NCBI RefSeq assembly: GCF_024129865.1
Contig: NZ_JAMYFE010000019.1
Location: forward strand, 26,813 to 90,812
DNA: 64,000 nt
Source of the DNA: Stieleria tagensis
GTDB taxonomy: Bacteria > Planctomycetota > Planctomycetia > Pirellulales > Pirellulaceae
Direction of reading: 5' to 3'
Shown: positions 36,272 to 46,200 of the stretch, piece after piece
Layout of the letters: every line of letters begins with the position of its first letter
Numbering within the stretch: position 1 is the stretch's first letter
Notes under the pieces: generated by a model
Databases searched by the model: none
Told to the model about the DNA's origin: nothing
The model's input: only the letters and a program-made list of their open reading frames with translations
Program-made: the position numbers and the translations under genes

Positions 36272-37153
36272 TTAGCGACGGGCCAATAGGAACACCGCCA
36301 CGCCGGTCCAGACAAAACTGAAACCGACCAGCGTGGCGCTCGAGAGAGGTTCGCCGAAATAGAACACGCCGACGATGAACTGCAGCGTCGGCCCGACGTA
36401 TTGCAACACGCCGATCAATGACAGAGGCGCGCGTTGGGTGGCCGCGGAAAACAGTGCTAGCGGCACCAACGTGAATAGACCGCCCAAAATCAACAACCAA
36501 TCTTTGTTGACATCCCCTTTGCCAAAATCGCCGCCACCGGACTGATAGATCCAGGCCAAATAGATCAACGTCGGCACCACCAACACGGACGTTTCCAGCA
36601 CTAGTCCGTTCATCGCGTCCAATCGGGCGCGTTTCTTGATCAACGCGTATCCGGCAAAGGAAGTGGCCATCGCCAGCGAGACCCAGGGGACTTCGCCGGC
36701 AGCATACGTCATCACCAGCACTCCGATGGCGGCCAGCCCGATCGCGAACCACCGCGATCGGCTCAAATGTTCGCCCAACACAACCACACCCAACAGCACG
36801 TTCAGCAGTGGGTTGATGTAGTAGCCCAGTGAGGACAGCAGCACACGATCATGCGTGACCGCCCACAAAAACGCCAGCCAATTGATGGCGATCAAGCCGC
36901 CGGCCATGCCATAGGTCACCCAGGTCTGTCGCTGTCGCAAAGCTGCCAGCAGCGACTGGCGGTAGTCCCGACTGCCTCGTTGGAAGCGAAACACCGCAAC
37001 CAATAACGAGAACACGAACGCCCAAACCACCCGGTGCCCGACCAGCTCCGCCGCCGGCGTCCCCCGCAACAAACTCCAATAGATCGGGAATACCCCCCAG
37101 ATCGTGTTGGCAGCCACAGCGAAGAAGATTCCCCAACGGGTCGATGCAGACAT
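36272..37153 (-). CDS. rarD: EamA-family permease RarD
   Basis: A 293-residue membrane protein with about ten hydrophobic helices, as in the drug/metabolite transporter superfamily. The RarD-type start GIFFAVAANTIWGVFPIYW and the internal HRVVWAFVFSLL, ALIAINWLAFLWAV-like (GGLIAINWLAFLWAVTHDRV) and LGYYINPLLNVLLG patterns fit. The Eam2-like half ends FIVGVFYFGEPLSSATLVGF. RarD was named from chloramphenicol sensitivity in Pseudomonas, but its natural substrate is uncertain. The ATG at 37153 has no clear ribosome site. Confidence 0.85.
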   Translation of the reverse strand: MSASTRWGIFFAVAANTIWGVFPIYWSLLRGTPAAELVGHRVVWAFVFSLLVAVFRFQRGSRDYRQSLLAALRQRQTWVTYGMAGGLIAINWLAFLWAVTHDRVLLSSLGYYINPLLNVLLGVVVLGEHLSRSRWFAIGLAAIGVLVMTYAAGEVPWVSLAMATSFAGYALIKKRARLDAMNGLVLETSVLVVPTLIYLAWIYQSGGGDFGKGDVNKDWLLILGGLFTLVPLALFSAATQRAPLSLIGVLQYVGPTLQFIVGVFYFGEPLSSATLVGFSFVWTGVAVFLLARR

Positions 37154-37365
37154 GCGATAAATTGGGGGATCCTGGCGTTTGAGCCAATTGAGGACGAAAA
37201 CGAAGCACGCGAGGATGACCGGACAGATCGCGGTAACTTCGCCGATCTTGGAAAACGAACCAGTGGGGGACGGGTATAATTCCGGGGAAACGTCGTTTGA
37301 ATGCTTAGGGGTGCGTCAAAATTGCGAGGCATCCAATTGCGCTTTCGCGTGGGGCATTGGATTTT

Positions 37366-37430
37366 GTTAACCCGAAGCGTCAGCGAGGGATCCGGTTCAC
37401 ACCCTAAATCCCTCGCTCACGTGTCGGGTT
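37366..37430. repeat. Family C palindrome, copy 3
   Basis: Arms 37366-37391 and 37408-37430 of the type CCGAAGCGTCAGCGAGGGAT are separated by 16 bases, and some arm positions are mismatched. It precedes a family B element by about 30 bases, as at 14259. The region 37154-37678 carries these elements and no gene that I can support. Confidence 0.8.
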
Positions 37431-37458
37431 GTGATGAAAATCGCAACTTCAACGGTGC

Positions 37459-37567
37459 TGGTGTGGAGGATTGCTCCGACTCGGGTGAGGGTTTTCTGCG
37501 AAGAATAAAGCCGGTCGGATAAATCCTCCACACCAACTTGCGACCGGCTAACTAAATCAACAGCCCG
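37459..37567. repeat. Family B element, copy 3, with MITE-type end
   Basis: Arms 37459-37480 and 37514-37535 (the left arm has TTGCTCC in place of TTTATCC) enclose a 33-base centre. The right flank continues to ATCAACAGCCCG at 37556-37567, the terminal repeat of the elements at 9262 and 50894. The whole segment 37443-37600 is closely matched at 50960-51115, in the same orientation. Confidence 0.8.
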
Positions 37568-37678
37568 TCACGCGTCGGGTTACCATAAAAACGCAACTTC
37601 AAAACATCAAAGCAGGGCCCTGTTGGCAATGCTTTACCATGGCGTCAAAACGACATCACAACCGCAATAAGCTGCTCC

Positions 37679-38587
37679 ATGCGAATCCTCGATTTCATCA
37701 AGCCGAACGAGCTCTCGCGAGTGGCGCGGTTGCAAGTGCTCGCACGCGAAATCGTCGAAGGCTACTGCAGTGGTCGACACCGTTCACCGCACAAAGGGTT
37801 CAGTGTCGAATTCAAAGAACACCGGCAATATGTTCCGGGTGATGAACTCAAGAACATCGACTGGAAAGCTTTTGGCAAAAGCGACCGGCTGTTCATCCGC
37901 CAGTATGAAGAAGAAACCAATCTGCGCTGTCTGCTACTGGTCGACCAAAGTGGTTCGATGGCCTATGCGGGGACTCGCAGTGTCGATGGGCTCAGCAAAC
38001 ACGAATACGCGGTGCGTCTATCGGCGGCGTTTGCCTATTTGATGTTGGGACAGCAAGACCCGGTCGGACTGATCACCTTTGACAATGACATTCGTCGCCA
38101 AGTCCCGTTGCGCAGCCGGCCGTCGCACCTGCAACCGATCCTGTCGGCCTTGGTCGCCGATCAAACACGGCTGGAAACCGATTTGGGCAGTGTGTTTCGC
38201 AAGCTTGCTCCGAAAGTCGGCCGCCGCGGTCTGATCGTGATCGTTTCCGATTCGATGGGCGATGTGGAATCGATCTCCCGCGCCCTTGCGCAATTTCGAG
38301 CAAGCCGACACGAAGTCATCTTCTTTCAAATCCTGGATCCGGACGAAGTCGATTTTCCGTTTTCCGGTCGCATCCAGTTCCGAGATCTGGAAAACGCGAT
38401 CGGGGAACAAACCGTGGACGCGGCTTCGATTCAAAAGGCCTATCGTGACCGCTTGCAAGAGCACAACGAGGCGTTGCGCGAGGCTTGTCGACGCAGTCGT
38501 GTCGATCTGATCCCGATCACCACCGATCAACCGTTTACAGATGTGGTCCATGAGTACGTGGCAGCGAGGAGACGAATCGTTCGATGA
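37679..38587 (+). CDS. DUF58 protein, first gene of vWA operon
   Basis: A 302-residue soluble protein. The DUF58 mark is EFKEHRQYVPGDELKNIDWK followed by FGKSDRLFIRQYEEETNL. The downstream half is a von Willebrand A-like fold with LLLVDQSGSM as a MIDAS site (DxSxS). DUF58 proteins usually occur beside a MoxR AAA ATPase and membrane vWA proteins, in systems linked to membrane-complex assembly. No MoxR gene lies directly upstream; repeats separate this gene from rarD. The ATG at 37679 has no strong ribosome site. The stop overlaps the next start by four bases (ATGA). Confidence 0.85.
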   Translation: MRILDFIKPNELSRVARLQVLAREIVEGYCSGRHRSPHKGFSVEFKEHRQYVPGDELKNIDWKAFGKSDRLFIRQYEEETNLRCLLLVDQSGSMAYAGTRSVDGLSKHEYAVRLSAAFAYLMLGQQDPVGLITFDNDIRRQVPLRSRPSHLQPILSALVADQTRLETDLGSVFRKLAPKVGRRGLIVIVSDSMGDVESISRALAQFRASRHEVIFFQILDPDEVDFPFSGRIQFRDLENAIGEQTVDAASIQKAYRDRLQEHNEALREACRRSRVDLIPITTDQPFTDVVHEYVAARRRIVR

Positions 38588-40848
38588 GTCTGCTTAATGC
38601 CGCACTCGCCTTTGGCGCGTTTGCATTTACGATTCCCTTGGTCATTCACCTGTTGTTTCGATCGCGTTTTAAAACGGTCGACTGGGGGGCAATGCATCTA
38701 CTGGACAGTATGCTGCGCACCAATCGACGTCGCATGCAGGTGACCCATTGGTTGCTCTTGTTGCTGCGCTGTCTGATCCCAGTGGTGTTGGCGTTCTGCA
38801 TGGCGCGTCCGGTGTGGACTTGGTTTCGTGCCCTCGCCGGTGACGCGCCGCGGACCTTGGTCGTTGCACTGGACGATTCTCGCAGTATGTCCGCCACACC
38901 GTCCGGTCGACCGTCGCGAATCGAAGTGGCAAAGCAGCAGATCGGCGATGTCTTGGCGGATCTCTCGCGGCGAGATGAAGTGATTTTGGTGCGTGGATCG
39001 CGACTGGGCGCCGTGCCTGCCAAGATGGGCGTGGCCGATGCGCTTTCGGCACTGCGAAAAGTGGATGCCAGCGGGGGTGCGGTTTCGATCGGGCAACTGC
39101 TCGATGCGGCCCGCCAAGCCGCCGAAGACGCATCGCACTCTCGCCGCCAGATCCTGTTGGTCTCGGATTTCCAAAGTAACGCGGTCGATGCATCGACGTT
39201 GGAGCTGGCTTCGCAGATTGAAACCGCTGCGGCGGCAGAACCAGAATCCGATCCCGCTGCGGGCTTGGTGATTGATCTGCTGAACGTCGGCAACGGCTCC
39301 GCGGACCTCAACAACCTCTCGATCGATTCGGTCACGGTGGATTCACCGGTTGTGGTCAGTCGCCGCTCGGGGGTTTACAGTGCCACGATCCGCAATGCAT
39401 TTGATTTGCCGGCGAACGATTTGCGTCTGGTGTGGTCGATCGACGGCAATCCGCTGGAACCACGTGTGATTTCGATCGAAGCAAATTCGAGCGTTACCAA
39501 TCGACTGACACACAGCATCGATCACCCGGGCACGCACCAGATCACCGCCGCGATCAGCCGCGCCGACAACATGCTTGCTGACAATCAACGCAGTGTGGCA
39601 GTGGAGGTGATGCAAGAGGTAAACGTGTTGTTGGTCGATGGCAAACCCGCCAATCAACCGCTCGCCGGCCAGGCCGACTTTCTAGCAATTTCGCTTAGCC
39701 CGTTCGCATTCGGCGGCGATGATCGCCCCGACCCGGTGCGTGCAGCGGTGGTCAGCAGTCGCAAATTCGAACAGGCGTTCAAGGAACAGGACGTTCGCGT
39801 CATCATTTTGGCGGACGTGGGGAAATTGACCGACTCGGTCAAGCGACAGATCAGCGATTTTGTCGACGACGGCGGCTCGCTGGTCGTTTTTGATGGGCCC
39901 GACGTGCGGCCTGATCTGTACAACGAACCCTGGGCCGGGTCACACTCGAACCTGCGGTTTCCCGCCAAGCTGGGCGAGGTTCAGGGCGAATCAAGATCAG
40001 CTGCTGGCAAGAATCAAAACCAATATTCGATCGACCAACCGGCATCCTTCTACCGGCCTTGGCAGGTGCTATCGCGAGGTGACGAAAATCCGTTGAGTGA
40101 TGTCGATGTGTCCGCCTATCGGAAGCTGGAATTGAACGTTCATGACACGTCGTCGGCATCGAACGCAGTGGTCCTGTTGCGCAGCGGCGACGGTGCTCCG
40201 TTGGCGGTCAGCGAAAAACAGGGCGCCGGCACCGTGATTCAGTTTGCCATCTCCGGCAACGATGCCTGGACCAACCTTCCCTTGCGTCCCGTGTTCTTGC
40301 CACTGATCCAACAAATGGTGCTGGATCTGGCGGGCAAACAAACCGACGCGATGATCGACGTCGGACAGCCGATCGTTCTCTCCGAGAGTGACTGGCCGCA
40401 ACCGATCCAGAAATTTGAAACCGCCACACGAACCACCTACACATTGCAAACACCGCGAGGGGAAACCGAATTGGATCCACCGCCCGACGGCGATCCCATC
40501 CGCATCACGGCGACCTACTCGCCCGGTGTCTACCGGATCCAACGTCGCACCGTCGCTGTCGCCGATCCACAGCACAGCGAATCGGTGGTGCTGATGCGGG
40601 TCGCTGGTGTCGATGCGTCGGAATCCCTGTTGGTCGATGTCGGCCCAGAGCGTTTGAACCGTCTGGCACAACTGCTCGGCGCCGGTGTGTTCGAAAACGC
40701 AGACTCCTTGAAAGCGGTTGATCACACGCGATCCAATGGCCGAGAAATTTGGCGTTGGCTGCTGGCGCTGTTACTGGTTGCCCTGGTTGCTGAACTGTGG
40801 TTGCAACAAAATTTGGTACGACGGCGAACCATGGAGACGGCGCGATGA
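38584..40848 (+). CDS. BatA-type N-terminal domain membrane vWA protein
   Basis: A 754-residue protein. The N-terminus has two membrane segments (AALAFGAFAFTIPLVIHLLF and a second from HWLLLLLRCLIPVVLAFCMA) of the aerotolerance-regulator N-terminal type. A vWA domain follows, with VVALDDSRSMSAT (MIDAS DxSxS) and ILLVSDFQSN. Further beta domains continue to about residue 720, then a single membrane helix (LLALLLVALVAELWLQ) closes the protein. Most of the mass would face the periplasm. Its start overlaps the DUF58 stop (ATGA), and its stop overlaps the next start in the same way, indicating coupled translation. Confidence 0.85.
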   Translation: MSLLNAALAFGAFAFTIPLVIHLLFRSRFKTVDWGAMHLLDSMLRTNRRRMQVTHWLLLLLRCLIPVVLAFCMARPVWTWFRALAGDAPRTLVVALDDSRSMSATPSGRPSRIEVAKQQIGDVLADLSRRDEVILVRGSRLGAVPAKMGVADALSALRKVDASGGAVSIGQLLDAARQAAEDASHSRRQILLVSDFQSNAVDASTLELASQIETAAAAEPESDPAAGLVIDLLNVGNGSADLNNLSIDSVTVDSPVVVSRRSGVYSATIRNAFDLPANDLRLVWSIDGNPLEPRVISIEANSSVTNRLTHSIDHPGTHQITAAISRADNMLADNQRSVAVEVMQEVNVLLVDGKPANQPLAGQADFLAISLSPFAFGGDDRPDPVRAAVVSSRKFEQAFKEQDVRVIILADVGKLTDSVKRQISDFVDDGGSLVVFDGPDVRPDLYNEPWAGSHSNLRFPAKLGEVQGESRSAAGKNQNQYSIDQPASFYRPWQVLSRGDENPLSDVDVSAYRKLELNVHDTSSASNAVVLLRSGDGAPLAVSEKQGAGTVIQFAISGNDAWTNLPLRPVFLPLIQQMVLDLAGKQTDAMIDVGQPIVLSESDWPQPIQKFETATRTTYTLQTPRGETELDPPPDGDPIRITATYSPGVYRIQRRTVAVADPQHSESVVLMRVAGVDASESLLVDVGPERLNRLAQLLGAGVFENADSLKAVDHTRSNGREIWRWLLALLLVALVAELWLQQNLVRRRTMETAR

Positions 40849-43202
40849 TCGCAACTCATCTTGCATCGATCCGTTTCGCTGGTGATCTACCGGTCTGGAT
40901 CGTCTTGACGCTGGCGCTGTTGGCGTTCGCCGGCGTCGTGGTTCTGTATCGCCGCGAAACGAATTCGCTGGCCCGTCCTTACAGTTACCTACTGCCCGCC
41001 CTGCGCGCGACGGCCGTCGGATTGGTGGTTTTGATGTTGGCGGGCCCGGTGTGGCACCATCGGCAAGTGGTGGGCACCCTTGGTCGAGTCGTGTTTGCAG
41101 TCGATACCTCGCACAGCATGTCGTTGGGCGACAGTCGCTCTGGCGACACGGTGGAAAACCGTTTGCAGCGGGCATCGGGATGGCTTCTCGGCAACGCAAC
41201 GCGACCGGGTTGGTTGGAATCGATCGCCAACACCCATGCGATCGATGTGGTCAGATTCGATAGCGGAAAACCAATCTCGATCTGGTCTTCTGATGACGGC
41301 ACGCCGATTCCCCAAACGTTCGACTGGGCAGCGGAGGGATCCGGCACGGATTTGACGTCACCATTGTCGGCAACGCTGTCGGAAATGAACTTGAATGCAT
41401 CACCCACCGACGATGCCGAAGAAACCGATTCGGTGCGTCGAGCCGCTGTTGTGATCATGTCCGATGGGCGACAAACCGAATCGCAGCAACGTTCCGCCCC
41501 GGCGATCGCCAAACAGTTGTCGGCCGGTGGGACCACCGTGAACACGTTGGGATTTGGATCGGTTGATGAACCACCGGACGTCGGGATCGTGGAAGTGATC
41601 CGCCCCGAAACGGTGGCCGCCGAAGGCAAATTGGCGGGGCAGATGATCGTCAAGCGTTTCGGCGGCGCGGGCAAACCGGTGACCGTACGAATCGAAGCCG
41701 ACGGCCAGACCGTGTGGCAGCGATCCGTCACGTTTTCCGACACGGTGCAAATGTCGGTGCCCTTCGAAATCGACGTCGGTACCCTGGTCGACTCGATGCG
41801 TGACCGTTCACCGCGGGGGATCGATCGCACCAACGAAGTGCTGCGGTTGGTCGCCAAAGTGGATGCCGACGAAACGGATTTCACAGCTGACAACAATTCC
41901 GCTCCGTTCCGCGTCGCCGCCTCAACACGTAATCGGCGGTTGTTGATCATGGATGGCTCGAGTCGCTGGGAGACTCGGTATCTGAAAAACCTATTCGCGC
42001 GTGATCCGGCTTGGCATGCAGACGTGCTGTTGTTCGGTCCCGGTACGTCCAATCCAAAACTTCCCCGCGGTGATCAACCCGGCCAGTTTCCCAGCACTGC
42101 CATTGGCATTTCGCAGTACGATGCCATCGTGATCGGCGAAATCGATGTGGACCAGTTAACCACCCAAGATCGGGATCGGATCGTCCGCTTTGTTGCCGCC
42201 GGCGGTGGATTGGTGATCATTGATGGCCGTCACCAGACGTTGCGTTCGCTGGTTCAATCCGAATTCGGCGAACTGATGCCGGTGCGCTATTTGGGCGCCG
42301 ATTCCGAATCACTGCCCAAGCACCTGCACGCAAGCAGTGAGGGATTGGAACAACCGGCGCTGGGGTTGATCGATCAATCCGATCAACTGGCGGATTTTTG
42401 GCAATCGTTGCCGGCACCCAAGTGGAGCGCAAACGTCGAACTGACCGAAGGCGCCGAATCGTGGGCGGAAACCGTTTTTGAAGACGGTCATCACTCACCT
42501 TGGCTGGCCACCCGGATGTATGGGGCCGGCCGCGTATTCTATTTTGCCTCGGATCAAACCTGGCGTTGGCGGTACAAAGTCGCCGATCGATTCCACGCCC
42601 GATTTTGGAACCAATTGGTCGTCGCGGCGATGGAACCACCCTATTCGGCCAGCGATCAATTCGTCTCGATCGGTACCGACAAAGTCGAATACCGTGGCGG
42701 TGAATCGATTGCGGTCCGAGCACGACTGCGTGATGTACGCGGCAACCCGATGCAGGATGCCACGGTCGACGCCATCGTGATGCAAGAGGGCAACATCGTT
42801 GCCAGCGTGCCACTGTCGGCGGACAACCCGACGCGTGGCACCTATGCCGGTTCCGTCCCCTCGCTACCAACCGGTGAGTATTCGATTCGGATTCGTGCCA
42901 GCGGGTTTGACGAATCCGCGTTGCTGGCGTCGACGCCGGTCTGGGTGGCCAAACGCGACAATTCAGAAATGCGACGGATGAGTTTGGACGAGGATTCGCT
43001 GCGTCAGATCGCTGCCGCCGGTGCGGGTGTGTACGTGCATGAATCCGATTCGGCAAACATGCTGGAACATCTAAAACCACTTTCCAGCGGTACGGTGATC
43101 GAATCCGACACGGTGTTGTGGCAGTCCTACTTGTGGTTTTGCTCGATCATCGGCTTGCTGGCGATCGAATGGTGGTGTCGTAAACGAGCCGGTTTGGTTT
43201 AG
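40845..43202 (+). CDS. Membrane vWA protein with glutamine-amidotransferase-like region
   Basis: A 785-residue protein. Two N-terminal membrane helices (PVWIVLTLALLAFAGVVVLY; RATAVGLVVLMLAGPVW) are followed by a vWA domain with VVFAVDTSHSMSLGD (MIDAS) and AAVVIMSDGRQT. Later residues include RFVAAGGGLVIIDGRHQT, resembling the class I glutamine-amidotransferase fold common in such planctomycete proteins, but no catalytic Cys is visible there. A final helix (WFCSIIGLLAIEWWC) ends the chain. The ATG at 40845 overlaps the upstream stop. It probably pairs with the vWA protein before it. Confidence 0.8.
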   Translation: MIATHLASIRFAGDLPVWIVLTLALLAFAGVVVLYRRETNSLARPYSYLLPALRATAVGLVVLMLAGPVWHHRQVVGTLGRVVFAVDTSHSMSLGDSRSGDTVENRLQRASGWLLGNATRPGWLESIANTHAIDVVRFDSGKPISIWSSDDGTPIPQTFDWAAEGSGTDLTSPLSATLSEMNLNASPTDDAEETDSVRRAAVVIMSDGRQTESQQRSAPAIAKQLSAGGTTVNTLGFGSVDEPPDVGIVEVIRPETVAAEGKLAGQMIVKRFGGAGKPVTVRIEADGQTVWQRSVTFSDTVQMSVPFEIDVGTLVDSMRDRSPRGIDRTNEVLRLVAKVDADETDFTADNNSAPFRVAASTRNRRLLIMDGSSRWETRYLKNLFARDPAWHADVLLFGPGTSNPKLPRGDQPGQFPSTAIGISQYDAIVIGEIDVDQLTTQDRDRIVRFVAAGGGLVIIDGRHQTLRSLVQSEFGELMPVRYLGADSESLPKHLHASSEGLEQPALGLIDQSDQLADFWQSLPAPKWSANVELTEGAESWAETVFEDGHHSPWLATRMYGAGRVFYFASDQTWRWRYKVADRFHARFWNQLVVAAMEPPYSASDQFVSIGTDKVEYRGGESIAVRARLRDVRGNPMQDATVDAIVMQEGNIVASVPLSADNPTRGTYAGSVPSLPTGEYSIRIRASGFDESALLASTPVWVAKRDNSEMRRMSLDEDSLRQIAAAGAGVYVHESDSANMLEHLKPLSSGTVIESDTVLWQSYLWFCSIIGLLAIEWWCRKRAGLV

Positions 43203-43218
43203 TCGACAGGAAATGAAG

Positions 43219-46200
43219 ATGGCAACGGTCAACAACGAAACACTGTTACGCTCCGATTTAGACCCGATCACAATCGCAACGCTCAATGCGTTTCGGCGTC
43301 GTCGTGGTTTGTTGTTGATGATGCGCGGCTTGGGTGTCGGTTTGCTGGTGTTCATTTCGCTGGCACTGGTATTGGCGACATTGGACTACTTACTGTTTTT
43401 CAGTGACGGCATCCGCTGGTGCGCCAGCCTGGGGATCTACCTGGTCACCGCCGTGGCGGTTTGGCTGGCGGGCGTGGCGCCGATGCGGTCCAACGACCCC
43501 TTGGAGATCGCACGCCATGTCGAAGCGGTCGCGCCGCGTCTGCGTGAAGACTTGGTTTCAGCGGTCGAATTGTCCGATCCCGAATCGGACAATGGGTCCG
43601 CCTACTTCCGTCGTATTTTGCAAAGCCGGGTGGCACGGCGAATTGCCAGAGTCGATGTGGGCAGTGTGTTGCCGTTGCGATTGATTCAGCGCTGGCTGCT
43701 CAGTGGTGGCCTGGTCGCAGCGTTTTGCATCGCATTGATGTTCATCCCGTCGGCACAGTTTGCCCGCCGATTTGCCCGCGCCGCACTGCCGGGGATCGCC
43801 ATCGAGCGGGCGTCACGCACCAAGGTCACGATTCTCAATCCGTCGCCTCCCTCGGGCTATGTCGCCCAGCGCGATGCGGTCGGTGTGATCGCGCGAGTTT
43901 GGGGCGCCGACGATGATGATGTCATGCTGCATTGGCGCAGCGCCGACGGAACGTCCGGCGAAACGATCATGACGCCGCGAGTCAACGCCAGCGATTTCCA
44001 ACCCGGAAACGCACCGGTCGATGAACTTGCATCTGCATCGTCGCCCACCGATCCGCCCGGCGGGCGCTTTGCCGCCAACCTATCGGTCGGTTCCGTTCCG
44101 ATCCAATACCGCATCACGGCTGGTGATGCGATCACATTGTGGCATGAACTGACGCCGTTGCCGCGACCACGAGTGCTGCGTTTTGAAAAACTATACCGGC
44201 TACCGACTTATGCCAAACTCGCCGACCGCAGCGCCGATGAAGAACACGGCGACTTGAAAGCTCTGCAGGGCAGCATCGCAGAAGTCACCGTGACGTTTGA
44301 CCAACCCGTGGAATCGCCGCTGGTTCGATTCGGAACTCGTGGCACGAAAGTCCAAATGGAGGCGGTCGATGATTCGGCGACTAAATTTTTGGCCAAGTTG
44401 TCGATCAAAACGTCCGGTCAGTACCAAGTCGACGCGACCAGTGTGCGTAGCGGATTGAACAACCCGTTCAGCCCCAATAACACCATCACCCCTGTCCTGG
44501 ATACCCCGCCAGTCATTCACTGGGGCGACCAAGTCAACCCGAAACAATTGGTTTCGTCATTGGACGTGCTGCCGCTCACTGTAACGGTGCAAGACGATTT
44601 GCCGATCGAACGCATCACGCAAGAGTTTCAGCTCAACGGTGGCCCATTCACCAGCATCGAAAAACATATCGAGACGCCCGACCGACGGATCGAACTGGAT
44701 TGGAACTGGGACTTGATGGACCGTATGGGTGACGCGTCCGAGTCCCAAAAACTGTCGCCCGGTGACGTGATCCAGACACGGATGGTCGCCGTCGACCGAC
44801 GGGGAACCCGAACGCAATCAGAAACCATTGAACTGCTGATCGCCGGTGATGGATTCAATGCCGATCGACATCAGTTTTTGCATCCGCTATCGGAAACAAC
44901 CGCTCAGATCACCAAATGGGCACGTGGGACCGAGCAATTGGCCAAATCGTTGAAGGAGATCGGTGATACTGGAAATTACGATCCACTACCGACGCTCAAT
45001 GAACAGTGGAAAACGCTGCAATCTGAATCCGTCGGATTGGTCAAAGCGATCGAACAGACTTTGCGAGGCATGGGCAACCCGGCCAGTGCATCGTTGACCG
45101 AATTGTCCGGACGGGCAGTGATCGATATCGAAACACGTGTCGACGGACTGATCAAACGAATGGATTGGCTGTCACAGCAACAGGAACCCAAATGGGAAAA
45201 CCAGCGAAAGCGATTTCGCAGCGAAAGCGGACGACTCGCTGACCAGGCTTCGTTCCAATCGGACCGCCTGGCAAAATTGGCTGAGAACAGATTTTCGCTG
45301 GCGTTAACTGCAGCGCTGTTCGCGGACGTGACCACCGTCCAGCAAAACGTTGACCGGATCAACGAACAAATGCCACCTAATCGACTGCCACGTTACCTGA
45401 CGCTGGTTTCCGGCCAGTTGAAAGAGCTGGACCGACTGATCGCGCAGTACGAACCGCTATTGTCCCCGACGACACAGCAGCACCTGAGCGGCGAAAGTTG
45501 GATGCGTTGGTCGCAGCGTTGGACCATCCAAATGGAAACGCTGCTGGAAGATGACGCCAGTCGCGATCAAGCCTTTGCCGTCCTGGAATCGCTGCGCCAG
45601 CAGATCAAGGATAAACCACAGCAGGTGATTGATTCTCGACTGCACGACGAAGTCCTGCGTTGGGGACGCGACTTGCGCAAGGAAATGTTTTACTTGTCGG
45701 ATCTAACACGCAAGTTGAATGACACCGGAAAAGAATGGGCCAAAGCGAAATCGAACGCCGATCGTGACAAGAACGCCGACGACGCAATCATCAGTGGACT
45801 GGATCTGCGTTGGCGGCAATTGGATTGGGAACAAACGCTGAATCAGTTGACCGTTCGCACCGCCGGCCAAGAACGCTTGAATCGCGCCCGGACTCAGGTC
45901 GACCTGGATTACGCCGCCGACCAGAATCTTTTTTTGCGAGCGATCAAGAATGTGACCTCTGACGGATTCCAACCCTATCGTGATCAACCGCCGGAAAAGG
46001 TTCTCGACCAAATTAGTGGCGCGATCGGAATGTTGCAGGCCCGCAGCGACATCGCGGCTTCACGCAATCATCTGTTGGCGATCCGGCAAGGCGAACGGAT
46101 GGACGACTCATCGCCGATCCGAAAACTGTATCACCCCATTTGGTTGCGTTTGCAGATGGATCGCATCGAGTTGGGACTTCGCTATCTGCGTCAATCGAAT

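Noticed and set aside
37679..38587. Presence of a MoxR ATPase gene upstream of the DUF58 gene
   Set aside because: No Walker A/B AAA gene was found anywhere in the window; the upstream neighbour is rarD on the other strand.
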